Origin: Desulfoluna spongiiphila
GTDB taxonomy: Bacteria; Desulfobacterota; Desulfobacteria; Desulfobacterales; Desulfolunaceae
Reading direction: 5' to 3'
Assembly: GCF_900101345.1 (NCBI RefSeq)
Contig: NZ_FMUX01000003.1
Coordinates: 176,200 to 240,199 of the forward strand
DNA length: 64,000 nucleotides
Both the position numbers and the translations under genes were made by a program. The notes below the pieces were generated by a model that saw only the letters and a list, made by a program, of their open reading frames with translations, did not search any database and was not told where the DNA came from. Shown piece by piece: positions 52,899 through 61,281 of this stretch (the first letter of the stretch is position 1; each line of letters opens with the position of its first letter).

Positions 52899-53576
52899 AT
52901 GGCGATCAAGATCAACAGGATGCTCTCGTCCAGGTTTACCCAATGGCTGCTCTACAAATTCATCCGGATGTATTCATTGAGTTTCAGGCTTGAAGTCCAG
53001 AACGAAGAGGCATGGCTCAATGCCTACCTCAAAAATGACAAGCGCATCCTCCTGTGCGTCCACCACCAGCAGTTTTTCGCTGCCATCCGGTATTTTCAAA
53101 AGTACAGGGATTACTGCCCCGGGCTGATGATCAGCCAGAGCAAAGACGGGGAGCTTATCGCGGCGGTGGCCAACCGAACCGGCTGGACCACGGTACGGGG
53201 ATCGTCATCAAAGGGGGGAGGAGACGCCCTGAAAGGAATGATCGACCACCTGGGCACCCACAGACTCGCCGCCCACATCATCGACGGCCCCCGGGGCCCC
53301 TTCGGGAAAGTCAAACCCGGGGCCATCCGCCTTGCCCATGGGGAAGAGACGGTCATTGTCCCCTTCTACATCCAGGCCAATCGCGCCTGGTATGCAAACA
53401 GCTGGGACAAGTTCCTGCTCCCCAAACCCTTTTCCAAAGTCATCCTGCGGTTCGGAGAGGAACTGACCTTTCCCGAAACAGACAGCGAAAGCGCCTTTGA
53501 AGACCACCGACTGGCCCTTGAAGACGTCATGTTCTCAGACAACGAACGCCTGAAGCGGGAATGCCTGGCGGCCTGA
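52899..53576 (+). CDS. DUF374 lysophospholipid acyltransferase-like protein
   Basis: This 225-residue protein of the DUF374 family is related to lipid A and glycerolipid acyltransferases. An HHQQFF motif near residue 53 takes the place of the usual HX4D. ISQSKDGELIAAVANRTGW and IIDGPRGPFGKVKPGAI are diagnostic family segments. It is probably attached to the inner face of the cytoplasmic membrane through its hydrophobic N-terminus. The likely role is acyl transfer to a lipid A or Kdo-type acceptor; the exact acceptor is unknown. GAGGTGA precedes the ATG at 52899; an upstream in-frame extension looks non-coding. Confidence 0.83.
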   Translation: MAIKINRMLSSRFTQWLLYKFIRMYSLSFRLEVQNEEAWLNAYLKNDKRILLCVHHQQFFAAIRYFQKYRDYCPGLMISQSKDGELIAAVANRTGWTTVRGSSSKGGGDALKGMIDHLGTHRLAAHIIDGPRGPFGKVKPGAIRLAHGEETVIVPFYIQANRAWYANSWDKFLLPKPFSKVILRFGEELTFPETDSESAFEDHRLALEDVMFSDNERLKRECLAA

Positions 53577-53585
53577 TGGGAAAAC

Positions 53586-53756
53586 GCCTCCGGCGGCCCT
53601 GCCGGGGGCCAAACGTTTAAAAAGTTTGACAAACAGGTCTTAAGCAAGCCTTTCCAGGCTCCGCCGAAATAATTTCCACTTTTTCACATTAGAAACGTTT
53701 TTTGCGGAGCTTTTTTTCAAAAAAGCGACCCGCCGGAGGCAAGCTGAATAGTTACC
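53586..53756. repeat. modular intergenic repeat, type C-D, near-identical to 24898-25068
   Basis: The terminal inverted repeats are 53586-53596 and 53730-53740, followed by AAGCTGAATAGTTACC. By eye it is the same as the distant copy at 170 of 171 positions and in the same orientation. It sits between the converging acyltransferase and patatin genes. Confidence 0.92.
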
Positions 53757-53793
53757 CTTTTTTTTTGCGTCTCCCCGGATACCCACGCAAGCA

Positions 53794-54699
53794 TTACGCC
53801 AGCAGCTCACTGAAGCACCTCTCGGCACGCCGGTACCCCAGCTCAATCATCTCCGCCGCCCGGTACACCTCCAGGGTGCCGCAGGCGTTTTTCGGAATCA
53901 CCACGAGCCTGTCGGGCGGATAGGCGGCAAGCTTTTGCCGTGCGATGGTGCCCTGCATGGCGTCAAAGGCCTGATGGGCAATGCCGTAAACGCCCCAGTC
54001 CCTGCCGGGGGCCTCTTTCCCATTGTTTTTGAACCGGTGGATAAAGCGATTGATCTTGCGACGCATCGTCGACGAGGCTTCCACCGGCTCAGGGTGCTCC
54101 ACCTCAGGTCCCAGGGGCTCCTCTGCCGGGCCCCCCAGGTTCACCGCCAGGGTCATCTCGGTGGAGTCCCCGAAGGTGGGGGCAATGGGCACGGGGTTCA
54201 GGACCCCGCCATCGATGAGTTCCACCCCGTTCAGGCGGACGGGCGTCAGAAAAAAGGGGATGGAGCACGAGGCGCGGATGGCGTCAAAGAGACTCCCGGA
54301 GGTCAGCCAGACCTCCTTCTCATTCAACATGTCCGTGGCCACCGCCGTAAAGGGAATGGGCAGGTCTTCGATGCACTGATCGCCCACCAGCCCCACCAGG
54401 GTGCTGATCACCTTGTCGCCCTTCACCAGGCCGCTCTTGCCCCAGGAGAGGTCCATGAGCGCCACCAGGTCCATGCGCGTAATGGATCGCACCCAGGCCT
54501 CAAACTCGTCCAGGTGACCTGCCGCATAAATGCCCCCCACCATGGCCCCCACGGAACACCCGGAGATGGACGCGATGTGAAAACCGTGTTCTTCCAGCCA
54601 GTGGATGACGCCGATGTGCGCAAGGCCCCGGGCCCCTCCGCTCCCCAGAACAAGGGAGACCGTTTTTCCATCTTTTCCGTTGTCGCTCTGTTTGTTCAT
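53794..54699 (-). CDS. patatin-like phospholipase
   Basis: This 301-residue patatin-family lipase has the oxyanion-hole glycines in LVLGSGGARGLAHIGV (about residue 16), the nucleophile serine in GCSVGAMVGG (GxSxG, about residue 45), and the catalytic aspartate in ELIDGGVLNPVP (about residue 168). It resembles the RssA-type cytoplasmic patatins and would cleave acyl chains from phospholipids or lysophospholipids. Its ATG overlaps the stop of the upstream MerR-type regulator by four bases, so the regulator and lipase are co-expressed. Confidence 0.88.
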   Translation of the reverse strand: MNKQSDNGKDGKTVSLVLGSGGARGLAHIGVIHWLEEHGFHIASISGCSVGAMVGGIYAAGHLDEFEAWVRSITRMDLVALMDLSWGKSGLVKGDKVISTLVGLVGDQCIEDLPIPFTAVATDMLNEKEVWLTSGSLFDAIRASCSIPFFLTPVRLNGVELIDGGVLNPVPIAPTFGDSTEMTLAVNLGGPAEEPLGPEVEHPEPVEASSTMRRKINRFIHRFKNNGKEAPGRDWGVYGIAHQAFDAMQGTIARQKLAAYPPDRLVVIPKNACGTLEVYRAAEMIELGYRRAERCFSELLA

Positions 54700-55274
54700 G
54701 CCCTGTCTTCCCCTTCCGGCCCACGGGCCTGTATGCCCTTTTTACAGTTCTCGTGCGACCACGCCTGTATCTTTTCCGCCTCCTCCCGGGAGATGCCCAG
54801 GGAGAGAAGAAACTCAAAATGGGACTCCGGGGCGCGCTCTTCGAACTCGGCATGCCAGACGGCCATGGCCGCCTCGTCCATGCCGGCAGCCTCCAGCATG
54901 GTCACCCACATCTTTTTGTCCACCACAGGCGCCGGAGCGCCCCCGGGCATGGTCTTCAGTATCCCGATGATGGTGTGCTGCCGTTGCCGAAGCGAAAGGA
55001 TCTCGGCCTCCAGCTCTTTTAAATGACGCTCAAGGATCTTCACGCCGGGAGCCTCTCCGCTGTCCAGGAGCGCCTGCACATCGGCAAGGGCCATGCCCGC
55101 TCCCCGGAACATGGAGATCCGTGCCAGGCGGTCGTACTCGACCCCGGTGTAGACCCGGTAACCGGACGAGGTGCGCTCAGGCGCCCGCAGCAACCCGATG
55201 CGGTCGTAGTACAGCAGGGTGCTCCGGGACAACCCGAAGGCCCGGGCCAGCTGCGAAATGGTATAGGTTCTCAC
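54696..55274 (-). CDS. MerR family transcriptional regulator
   Basis: This 192-residue regulator has the winged helix MerR head at residues 1-70 (TYTISQLARAFGLSRSTLLY, then YDRIGLLRAPER). A dimerisation coiled coil follows (about 75-120). The C-terminal domain (about 128-180) contains MDEAAMAVWHAEFEERAP and HFEFLLSLGIS. A stand-alone homologue of that domain is encoded at 55553-55738. The start is a GTG at 55274 preceded by GGGAGG; the frame stays open upstream only through repeat sequence. It overlaps the patatin gene, its probable target, by four bases. The signal is unknown. Confidence 0.85.
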   Translation of the reverse strand: MRTYTISQLARAFGLSRSTLLYYDRIGLLRAPERTSSGYRVYTGVEYDRLARISMFRGAGMALADVQALLDSGEAPGVKILERHLKELEAEILSLRQRQHTIIGILKTMPGGAPAPVVDKKMWVTMLEAAGMDEAAMAVWHAEFEERAPESHFEFLLSLGISREEAEKIQAWSHENCKKGIQARGPEGEDRA

Positions 55275-55306
55275 GGGACCTCCCCGGATTTTAAAAAACA
55301 AAAAAT

Positions 55307-55525
55307 GCCTCCGGCGGCAAGGTGGGCCACCTTGAAAGCAGGTTGCGAATGCGCTTTCCCCTTCGTGCCTCAGGGAAAAGCACATTCGCCTTTGATTCAG
55401 ATTGAACCGAATCGATTCTCAAAACATGTTTATCAATTGTTTGGACATTTGGCCCCCGGCAGAGCCACGAATGAAGCCCATTCGCAACCTGGGGTCCAGG
55501 GGATCATCCCCTGGCCGCCGGAGGC
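55307..55525. repeat. modular intergenic repeat, composite copy
   Basis: The GCCTCCGGCGG end, AAGGTGGGCCACCTT hairpin, GCGAATGCGCTTTCCC with loop TTCGTGCCTCA and CACATTCGC are followed by a right-hand module. Then comes an inverted alternative left module (CAGGGGATCATCCCCTG) closing with CCGCCGGAGGC. It combines both left-module types in one unit. Confidence 0.85.
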
Positions 55526-55552
55526 GTGCTTATTTTATCTCTGATTTAGTCC

Positions 55553-55738
55553 CTATCGGCAGCGGTTCCTGACATCAACGATGTCCGCCTCGGACATCCC
55601 CAGCCACGCCAGGAACTGGTCGTGGACCTCCGGGTGACGCGTTTCAAACACTTGGTGCCATGCCATCATCTGCTCTTCGGACAACCCGATCTCCTGAAAC
55701 ATGGCAACCCACTGCTCTTTGCTGACATTTTTTTCCAT
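55553..55738 (-). CDS. small stand-alone copy of the MerR C-terminal domain
   Basis: This 61-residue protein has AAGGA upstream of the ATG. Its sequence (SKEQWVAMFQEIGLSEEQMM, then AWHQVFETRHPEVHDQFLAW) aligns with residues about 128-175 of the adjacent MerR regulator at roughly 21 of 45 positions by eye, including the W, WH, FE, RxPE, H and FL residues. The MerR DNA-binding head is absent. It lies upstream of the MerR gene on the same strand, separated by a repeat element. It may bind the same ligand, or pair with the regulator and modulate it (inference). Confidence 0.7.
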   Translation of the reverse strand: MEKNVSKEQWVAMFQEIGLSEEQMMAWHQVFETRHPEVHDQFLAWLGMSEADIVDVRNRCR

Positions 55739-55822
55739 GGTCTTTTTCCTTACCGTTCATGTGTTTTTGGATGCGTCACGGCCATGACAGGAAAGGGTAT
55801 AAACTGTGAAGCCATAATCGGG

Positions 55823-56311
55823 TCAACCGGAAAATTCCTTCAGCATCCAAACATCGCACCCCCCGTGGATGGTGCCGTCAAGGGGCCTGTCCAAATGCTT
55901 GAAGCCAAGGGCCTCGTACAGGGAAATGGCAGAGGTCATGGTGAGCAGGGTGTCCAGGTAGCAGCGACGGTAGCCCGCGGACTCGGCAAAGGCCAGGCAC
56001 TTCTCGGCAAGGGCCCTGCCCGCCCCCAGACCACGGCTCTCGGGCAGCAGAAAGAGCTTGCGCAGCTCGCAGACCTCCCGGCTCCCCTGAAACGGGGCCA
56101 CCCCGCAGCCCCCTATCACCCGGTTCCCCACCCGCGCGATGAGGTAAAGGCTCCCTGCGTCCCGGGTGTAGTGGCGGCTCATGGCCGTGACTTCAGGATC
56201 CGAAGGCCCGAACCCTTCCCCCACAGCCCCGAACTCAGCGCCGGTCTGTTTGATGATCTCACAAATAACACCGTCCCATTCCGGACGGATCTCTTCGATG
56301 ACATATGACAT
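55823..56311 (-). CDS. GNAT family N-acetyltransferase
   Basis: This 162-residue acetyltransferase has the acetyl-CoA pyrophosphate loop at PESRGLGAGRALAEK (about residue 92), the R/Q-x-x-G-x-G/A motif. ELRKLFLLPE is the preceding strand, and the C-terminal strand is SLYEALGFKHLDRPL. It transfers acetyl from acetyl-CoA to an amine; the acceptor cannot be deduced. The N-terminus MSYVIEEIRPEWDG at 56311 is typical; the frame is open much further upstream, but that part reads as nonsense. Confidence 0.83.
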   Translation of the reverse strand: MSYVIEEIRPEWDGVICEIIKQTGAEFGAVGEGFGPSDPEVTAMSRHYTRDAGSLYLIARVGNRVIGGCGVAPFQGSREVCELRKLFLLPESRGLGAGRALAEKCLAFAESAGYRRCYLDTLLTMTSAISLYEALGFKHLDRPLDGTIHGGCDVWMLKEFSG

Positions 56312-56629
56312 GATGTGTCCAGCTCCATGGCGGCATCCCTGCCGCGGCAAACAAATAACAAGGCCCTGAAAAAGGCGGCCCGACCAAGCAGCCAACGCCG
56401 CGTCTCTCTTTCGAGATACCCCCTTACGGGCGACACGTCCACACATTCGCTTCTTTTTCCGGGGATCAGCAAAGATGTCGAAGCTGTATACCGATAGAAG
56501 GAGGGGTCCCATGGCGCGAAAAGCCATTGATACAAACGTCTTGATGACGTATGGTCCCGTAATCAATACCGCCGCCGGGCACAGGGCCCGGCGCGCAGAG
56601 ACACAACCCAGCATCACACGGAGCGTTCC
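56312..56629. other. divergent intergenic region, nothing recognised
   Basis: These 318 bases lie between the divergent GNAT and small basic protein genes and should contain both promoters. I see no clear consensus elements or repeats. Confidence 0.4.
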
Positions 56630-56824
56630 ATGGGGAAAAAACGAAAAAAACAAAAACCCATCACAGGCCAGGTGGACCTCACCCGGCAGATGGGCCGCAT
56701 CCCGACGGCCCCACCGTCCAAAACCTTTGCCGACAAGTCCAAATACCGACGACGGGAAAAGCACAAGCGCAACTGGGAGCCCTGCGGGGCCGGTTTATGC
56801 CCCTTCTTATGCCTTGCCGCATAA
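56630..56824 (+). CDS. small basic protein, unknown
   Basis: This 64-residue, strongly basic protein has an N-terminus (GKKRKKQKPITGQVDLTRQM) and middle (TFADKSKYRRREKHKRN) that look like a conserved nucleic-acid- or ribosome-binding microprotein. The part KYRRREKHKRNWEPCG is loosely reminiscent of ArfA ribosome-rescue factors, which also have a basic stretch before NWE. A weak stem-loop (CTTATG/CATAAG, 56806-56825) overlaps the stop codon. The last ten residues are hydrophobic with two cysteines and differ in character from the rest. The family is not recognised with confidence. Confidence 0.55.
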   Translation: MGKKRKKQKPITGQVDLTRQMGRIPTAPPSKTFADKSKYRRREKHKRNWEPCGAGLCPFLCLAA

Positions 56825-56929
56825 GGACGGACACAAGCCGGTCCCTTCTGTTTCCAGCCTGCCCCTCGGCACGATGCAAAAACGAAGCAAAGAAGCATGC
56901 CTTCTCTGGTTAAAGTGTATGGAAAAAAG

Positions 56930-57098
56930 CCTCCGGCGGCAAGGTGTGCCACCTTGAAAGCAGGTTGCGAATACGCTTTCCCCCTCGTTCCTCGGGGAAA
57001 ATCACATTCGCCTTTATTTTTGGTTGGCCTGAGTCTATTTTTAAAACCTGTTTATCAAACGTTTCGAAAGTTTGGCCCCCGGCAGGGCCGCCGGAGGC
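56930..57098. repeat. modular intergenic repeat, type A-C
   Basis: The order of parts is as in the copy at 1590: GCCTCCGGCGG, AAGGTGTGCCACCTT hairpin, GCGAATACGCTTTCCCC, loop TCGTTCCTC, GGGGAAAATCACATTCGC, then GTTTATCAAACG and CCGCCGGAGGC. Confidence 0.88.
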
Positions 57099-57113
57099 AT
57101 CTTTAACCGGACT

Positions 57114-57190
57114 GCATCCGGCGGCAAGGGGCTGAGCCCCTTGACCCCAGGTTCGGGAGTACTCTTGTGCCTTCGTTCCTCAGGCTCAGC
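57114..57190. repeat. modular repeat half copy with alternative left module
   Basis: GCATCCGGCGG, the hairpin CAAGGGGCTGAGCCCCTTG, ACCCCAGG and CCTTCGTTCCTCAGG form a left half only, placed 15 bases after the previous copy and 23 bases from the acyl-CoA synthetase stop. Confidence 0.78.
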
Positions 57191-57213
57191 GTGTATGTCC
57201 CATGCGACCGGCC

Positions 57214-58992
57214 TTAAAAACGCACCTCACCCCCCTGAATATCGTCATAGAGCGCCCTTGTGAGGGGAAGATACCCTTGGCCCGGATGATAAAAATAGAG
57301 GGGATCGTCGATTTGCCCGGGGTCAAACCCCTCTTTTCTCAGGGTCACCTTCTGCTGCTTGAAGGAGACACTCACATCGCACTGCTCGCGGATCCTCAAA
57401 AACCAGGGCCGGGCATACACGGGCAAGTGCTCCGCCACATAGGCCCCCAGGGCCGCAAGGTCGATCTCGCGGCCCGGGAGAAGGGTCAGGGCAGCCATTC
57501 CCGCCCTGCCCTCTGACCCCTTCACCTCCACCCCGTAGACATTGGCGTCTTCGATATCCCCGAACCGAAAAAGAAGGTCCCCCACCTCGTTGGTGGAGAC
57601 CACCTCTCCCTTCCACTTGAAGGTATCCCCCAGCCGATCCACAAAGGAGACGTAATCCTTGTCGTGAAGCTGCATCAAATCGCCGCTCAGAAAATAGCGG
57701 TCCCCCGGGACAAAGACATCGCTCAGGATCTTTTCACTGGTTGCCGCCTTGTTGTTCTTGTATCCGGAAAACTGGTTGATACGGCTGATCTTAGGAAGAA
57801 ACATCCCCGTCTCTCCCACCGCGCATTTTTGCGCAAAGCCCCTGGCGTCGCGATGGATCTCACCGGTTTCCACATCGCAGCGGGCCAGTTCCCCCATGCG
57901 CACGATGCCGGCAAGGGAGAGCTGTCCGATCATTCCGGGAACCCCTTTTCGGTTCATCAGCCCCCCCACCCCTTCGGTGGCGCCGTAGACCTCCAGAACC
58001 TTTTCGATGCCGAACCGCTCCTGAAACGCCTCCCAGTACTCCGCCCGCATACCGTTTCCCAGAATCACCCGCAGGGGGTTGTCCTTGTCGTCGGGCCGGG
58101 GGGGCTGGTTGTAGAGGTAACGACACAGCTCTCCCACGTAGATAAAGTGAGACGCCTTGAACCGCCTCACATCGTCCCAGAACCGCCCCGCTGAAAACTT
58201 CCGTGCAAGGGCCACGGTCCCTCCCCACATGAGAGAATGGGGCCAGGCGATGTTAACACCGCTGTTGTGGTAGAGGGGCAGGCAGAGGTACTGCACATCC
58301 CCGGGAATCACGTTCATGGCGAACCCACCCGCCGCATACCCCATCTGAAACCACTTGCGATGGGTCAACACCGTGGCCTTGGGCATGCCCGTGGTACCGG
58401 AGGTGTAGATGTACTCCAGGGTATCCGCAGCCACCACGGGCTCAGGAGGAACGGGATTGGTGTCGGGCTGGTCGGCAATCAGGGGGGCAAGGTCCTCCAT
58501 ACCTGACGGGGTGGGAGCCGCCAGTCCCTCCTTCTCCACGAACACCGGCCCCGGCACATTCACCTCAGCGGCAACGGCGTCGTAGGCCTCTGCCAGCTCA
58601 AGGCCTACGATCACCGCCCTGGCCTCCACGATGTTCAGGGCATGGGCCAGGACCCGCCCCCGGATATTCGTGTTGACAAGGGCGGGCACCACCCCGATCT
58701 TGGCAAGGCCTGCGTGGATGATGAGGTACTCGGGCCGGTTTCCCATAAGCAGCGCCACGGTGTCCCCTTTGGCAAAACCCCGGGAGAGAAACAGCCGGGC
58801 ATACCGGTTGGCCAGCTCATTGGCCTGGAGGTAGGTCACCTCCCGGTCTTCGAAGCGGATCAGGGCCTGACTGGGACGTTTTGCCGCCTGGCGCTCAAGG
58901 ACAATCCCCACATTTTTCCGGCTTGAAGGTGAGAGAAAAAACGGCCCCAGGGCCCCCTTGACCATGGACACACATTGCTTAACCTGACTCAT
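57214..58992 (-). CDS. long-chain acyl-CoA synthetase (FadD6/FATP-like)
   Basis: This 592-residue AMP-forming ligase of the very-long-chain acyl-CoA synthetase group activates fatty acids to acyl-CoA. The P-loop motif is YIYTSGTTGMPKATVLTH (about residue 194). The adenine motif is VYGATEGVGG (about 338). The hinge is YFLSGDLMQL then VDRLGDTFKWKGEVVST (about 465), the FATP-type signature. FLRI and FKQQKVTLRKEG near the C-terminus carry the catalytic-lysine region. AAGGAATG precedes the ATG. A small membrane protein gene lies 25 bases upstream on the same strand, so the pair is probably co-transcribed. Confidence 0.9.
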   Translation of the reverse strand: MSQVKQCVSMVKGALGPFFLSPSSRKNVGIVLERQAAKRPSQALIRFEDREVTYLQANELANRYARLFLSRGFAKGDTVALLMGNRPEYLIIHAGLAKIGVVPALVNTNIRGRVLAHALNIVEARAVIVGLELAEAYDAVAAEVNVPGPVFVEKEGLAAPTPSGMEDLAPLIADQPDTNPVPPEPVVAADTLEYIYTSGTTGMPKATVLTHRKWFQMGYAAGGFAMNVIPGDVQYLCLPLYHNSGVNIAWPHSLMWGGTVALARKFSAGRFWDDVRRFKASHFIYVGELCRYLYNQPPRPDDKDNPLRVILGNGMRAEYWEAFQERFGIEKVLEVYGATEGVGGLMNRKGVPGMIGQLSLAGIVRMGELARCDVETGEIHRDARGFAQKCAVGETGMFLPKISRINQFSGYKNNKAATSEKILSDVFVPGDRYFLSGDLMQLHDKDYVSFVDRLGDTFKWKGEVVSTNEVGDLLFRFGDIEDANVYGVEVKGSEGRAGMAALTLLPGREIDLAALGAYVAEHLPVYARPWFLRIREQCDVSVSFKQQKVTLRKEGFDPGQIDDPLYFYHPGQGYLPLTRALYDDIQGGEVRF

Positions 58993-59017
58993 AGCATTCC
59001 TTCATCTGCTGGGTGAT

Positions 59018-59584
59018 TTATGTTTCAGAGACAGGCGGTGTCTCTTCTTCTTCGTTATCGCGGGTCTCCCTGAGATTGTGGGTGGCGGACCGGATGATCT
59101 GGGGCACCAGGCGTTCGCTGAATCCGGCCACAAAGGACCAGAAGAGAAGCTTGGCGATGTCCGGCCCGCTTTTTGGAAAGGTGGTGTTGAGCCATTGGGC
59201 AAAGCTGCCCACCAGGTCGTCGTGGTTGATGACCCCGTGGGTGTACTCGGGAAACATGGCCCCCTCCAGTATGCCGGAGAGAAACAGGATCATGAGCACC
59301 AGGGCGAACACACCCCCGTTGATGGGAATAAGGAGGATGGAAAACCAGGAGTTGGAGAGCTCCCGCAGCTCATCTAAGCCCAGGGAAGGCAGCCGCTGCT
59401 GGATGCTGACAAAGCCACCTATCAGCCCCGCCATGAACACGTAACTCACCAGGTAGGTCCGCGTCGCCTCAGACGGGCTGACGGCATAAAAGAAGACAGC
59501 CAGTAAGACCAGGCACCCCGTTGTCACCATCACCAGCTTCCGGGTCACCGCCTGCAGACACTTTTGCCGTTGCACTTCGCTCAT
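59018..59584 (-). CDS. predicted four-helix membrane protein, unknown
   Basis: This 188-residue protein has about four hydrophobic segments (residues roughly 16-34, 43-60, 80-105 and 140-158) and an acidic C-terminal tail ([14 protein letters not shown]). It is not a recognised transporter. GAGGAGG lies before the ATG. It is the first gene of a likely two-gene unit with the acyl-CoA synthetase, which may tie it to fatty-acid handling at the membrane (inference). About 266 bases to the tRNA promoter hold no gene. Confidence 0.68.
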   Translation of the reverse strand: MSEVQRQKCLQAVTRKLVMVTTGCLVLLAVFFYAVSPSEATRTYLVSYVFMAGLIGGFVSIQQRLPSLGLDELRELSNSWFSILLIPINGGVFALVLMILFLSGILEGAMFPEYTHGVINHDDLVGSFAQWLNTTFPKSGPDIAKLLFWSFVAGFSERLVPQIIRSATHNLRETRDNEEEETPPVSET

Positions 59585-59850
59585 GGGCCCTCCTCAATTG
59601 AAAAGCGGTCTGGAACTGCAAGTAAAAGCACACTCGCCCTGCCCGTGGGGAGACGCCCCGCCACACAGAACGCCACCGGGGCCCCACCCCAAAACCAACC
59701 GACCCCAGGCGCCAATTACCATAACAACAATAATCATTGTTTACCATTCTGTTGTAAAAAGCCCCGCCCCCGTCCCGGCTGGAAGAAACGATGCGCCGGC
59801 TGGCTCTCCGGGCCATAAGGCAGGAAACCGAACCCCCTGGCCCTTTTCCC

Positions 59851-59880
59851 TTGACATCACGCCGCTCAAGGGCGTATAAC
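59851..59880 (+). promoter_or_regulatory. strong promoter of the tRNA-Pro gene
   Basis: TTGACA (59851-59856) and TATAAC (59875-59880) are spaced by 18 bases and end 15 bases before the tRNA. Confidence 0.75.
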
Positions 59881-59894
59881 CCGTTCTGTTTTTG

Positions 59895-59972
<78 letters not shown>

Positions 59973-59992
59973 AAACACGACACAAAAAATAC

Positions 59993-60030
59993 AAAAGGAT
60001 CTGATCGCAACCGATCAGATCCTTTTTTTT
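59993..60030 (+). terminator. terminator of the tRNA-Pro gene
   Basis: A perfect 15-bp stem (59993-60007 with 60012-60026) around CAAC runs into a nine-T tract, 20 bases after the tRNA. Confidence 0.9.
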
Positions 60031-60066
60031 TGCTCTTTTTTTGGGGGCGCTATACCCACTCGGTTC

Positions 60067-60090
60067 GCCTCCGGCAGGGCCGCCGGAGGC
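60067..60090. repeat. minimal modular repeat (both ends only)
   Basis: GCCTCCGGC, AGGG and CCGCCGGAGGC stand side by side with no internal modules, as if the middle had been lost. Confidence 0.7.
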
Positions 60091-60117
60091 TACCTCTGGC
60101 CTGTTCCTCAGCCCATG

Positions 60118-60660
60118 CTACCCGTGGACAATGGTCCTTGAGACAAACCGCATGCCCTCAAGCTTTTTGTACAACTCCTTTTTGAACTTTTTCTTTGACC
60201 CGCTCAAGGTGATGACGCCCATGATCTTGTGGTCGCTCAGCCGGGTAAATTTGATGGTCCCATAGGAGTCTTTCAGCATCGTCTCCACCATGTATTCGGC
60301 ATCCACTGCATCGGAGACGATGTACCTCTCAATACGGACGGTCTTCATCGCTTTGCCGCTTGCGGCGGACCGGGGAAAGCCCGCGCCCTTTCGCTCCTCA
60401 ACGGTCTTGGTCCCGCGCGGCGGGGCCACGAGGTTCAACCCGGCGTCGAGGAGAAGGTTCTCGACTTTGGCGGCAAACTCCAGCTGGTTGATGTAGTTGT
60501 TGAACGGCAGCACCACAAACCGCACGCTGTCACCGACGCTGGGGATATACTTGTAGGTGGGCTTGGGCGGTTCAGGCTTTCGCCACTCTTTTATCATTCC
60601 GCAACCGCTCAGCAGGATCAGAAGAGACACTACAATTGTTGCCCTCATCAGAGGGTTCAT
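60118..60660 (-). CDS. predicted lipoprotein, unknown
   Basis: This protein of about 180 residues has a lipoprotein signal peptide. MNPLMRATIVVSLLILLSGC ends in the lipobox LSGC, so the mature protein is anchored by a lipid. The body contains FVVLPFNNYINQLEFAAKVE and a C-terminal MGVITLSGSKKKFKKELY segment, suggesting a soluble mixed alpha/beta domain. I recognise no family. The start at 60660 is preferred because it gives a compact signal peptide with GAAGGC upstream; 23 further in-frame codons exist. Confidence 0.65.
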   Translation of the reverse strand: MNPLMRATIVVSLLILLSGCGMIKEWRKPEPPKPTYKYIPSVGDSVRFVVLPFNNYINQLEFAAKVENLLLDAGLNLVAPPRGTKTVEERKGAGFPRSAASGKAMKTVRIERYIVSDAVDAEYMVETMLKDSYGTIKFTRLSDHKIMGVITLSGSKKKFKKELYKKLEGMRFVSRTIVHG

Positions 60661-61281
60661 CCGGGCCTTCGTGATGTCACACATAATCATTCCTTCAACT
60701 CCAATGGGTTCATACGGTCTGTAAGACAAATCAATAAGACATGCCGGCGCATACCGGCAATTGCCACCACCTCAAAGGGACCGGCATCCCCTGTGGTGAT
60801 TGCCCGGGCCCCGGGCGAGCCCCGTTTCCCGTGCCACACCCTGCCGGCCCAAAGGCCAGCCATGGGGCGACAAACCCGGCAGGTCCCTGAAACCAGGGGC
60901 AGCGGGACACGGTGATCAGTTTACTATCCTTATGGGGCCACGCCCCTTTTGTCAAATGGGAAGGCACTCGCCCCCCGCCGTATATTCAAGGAAAAAACCA
61001 GGGGATTCGATGTTGATATACAAAGGACCGTGGTGTATTTTTAACAGATAGCATGTGCGCGTAATCCCCCGTTGTGTTTCCCCGTGAATCCGCACCAAGC
61101 CTGATTGTCATGGCTTCCATTCCGGCAGGACAGCCGACCCTTCGTATCGCCCCTTCCGCTTTTCCCGTTCAGCCTCCATGGTGACGGCAACACGCCGTCA
61201 TCGACTCGAAAAAAAATGATGACCGGGCACCTTCATGCCTGGGAATCCGGCATGCATTCATCCGTCAGAGGAAAATGAATC
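60661..61281. other. 620-base intergenic region
   Basis: It lies between divergent genes and contains no reading frame I can support. The segment at 60960-61050 is less GC-rich and probably carries promoter sequence. No repeat of the main family is present. Confidence 0.4.

Noticed and set aside
55275..55385. N-terminal extension of the MerR regulator
   Set aside because: It runs through the repeat at 55307; a GTG with GGGAGG at 55274 gives the normal MerR start.
56312..56764. Long N-terminal extension of the acetyltransferase
   Set aside because: It overlaps the divergent small basic gene and has no similarity to the family; the ATG at 56311 gives a normal GNAT.
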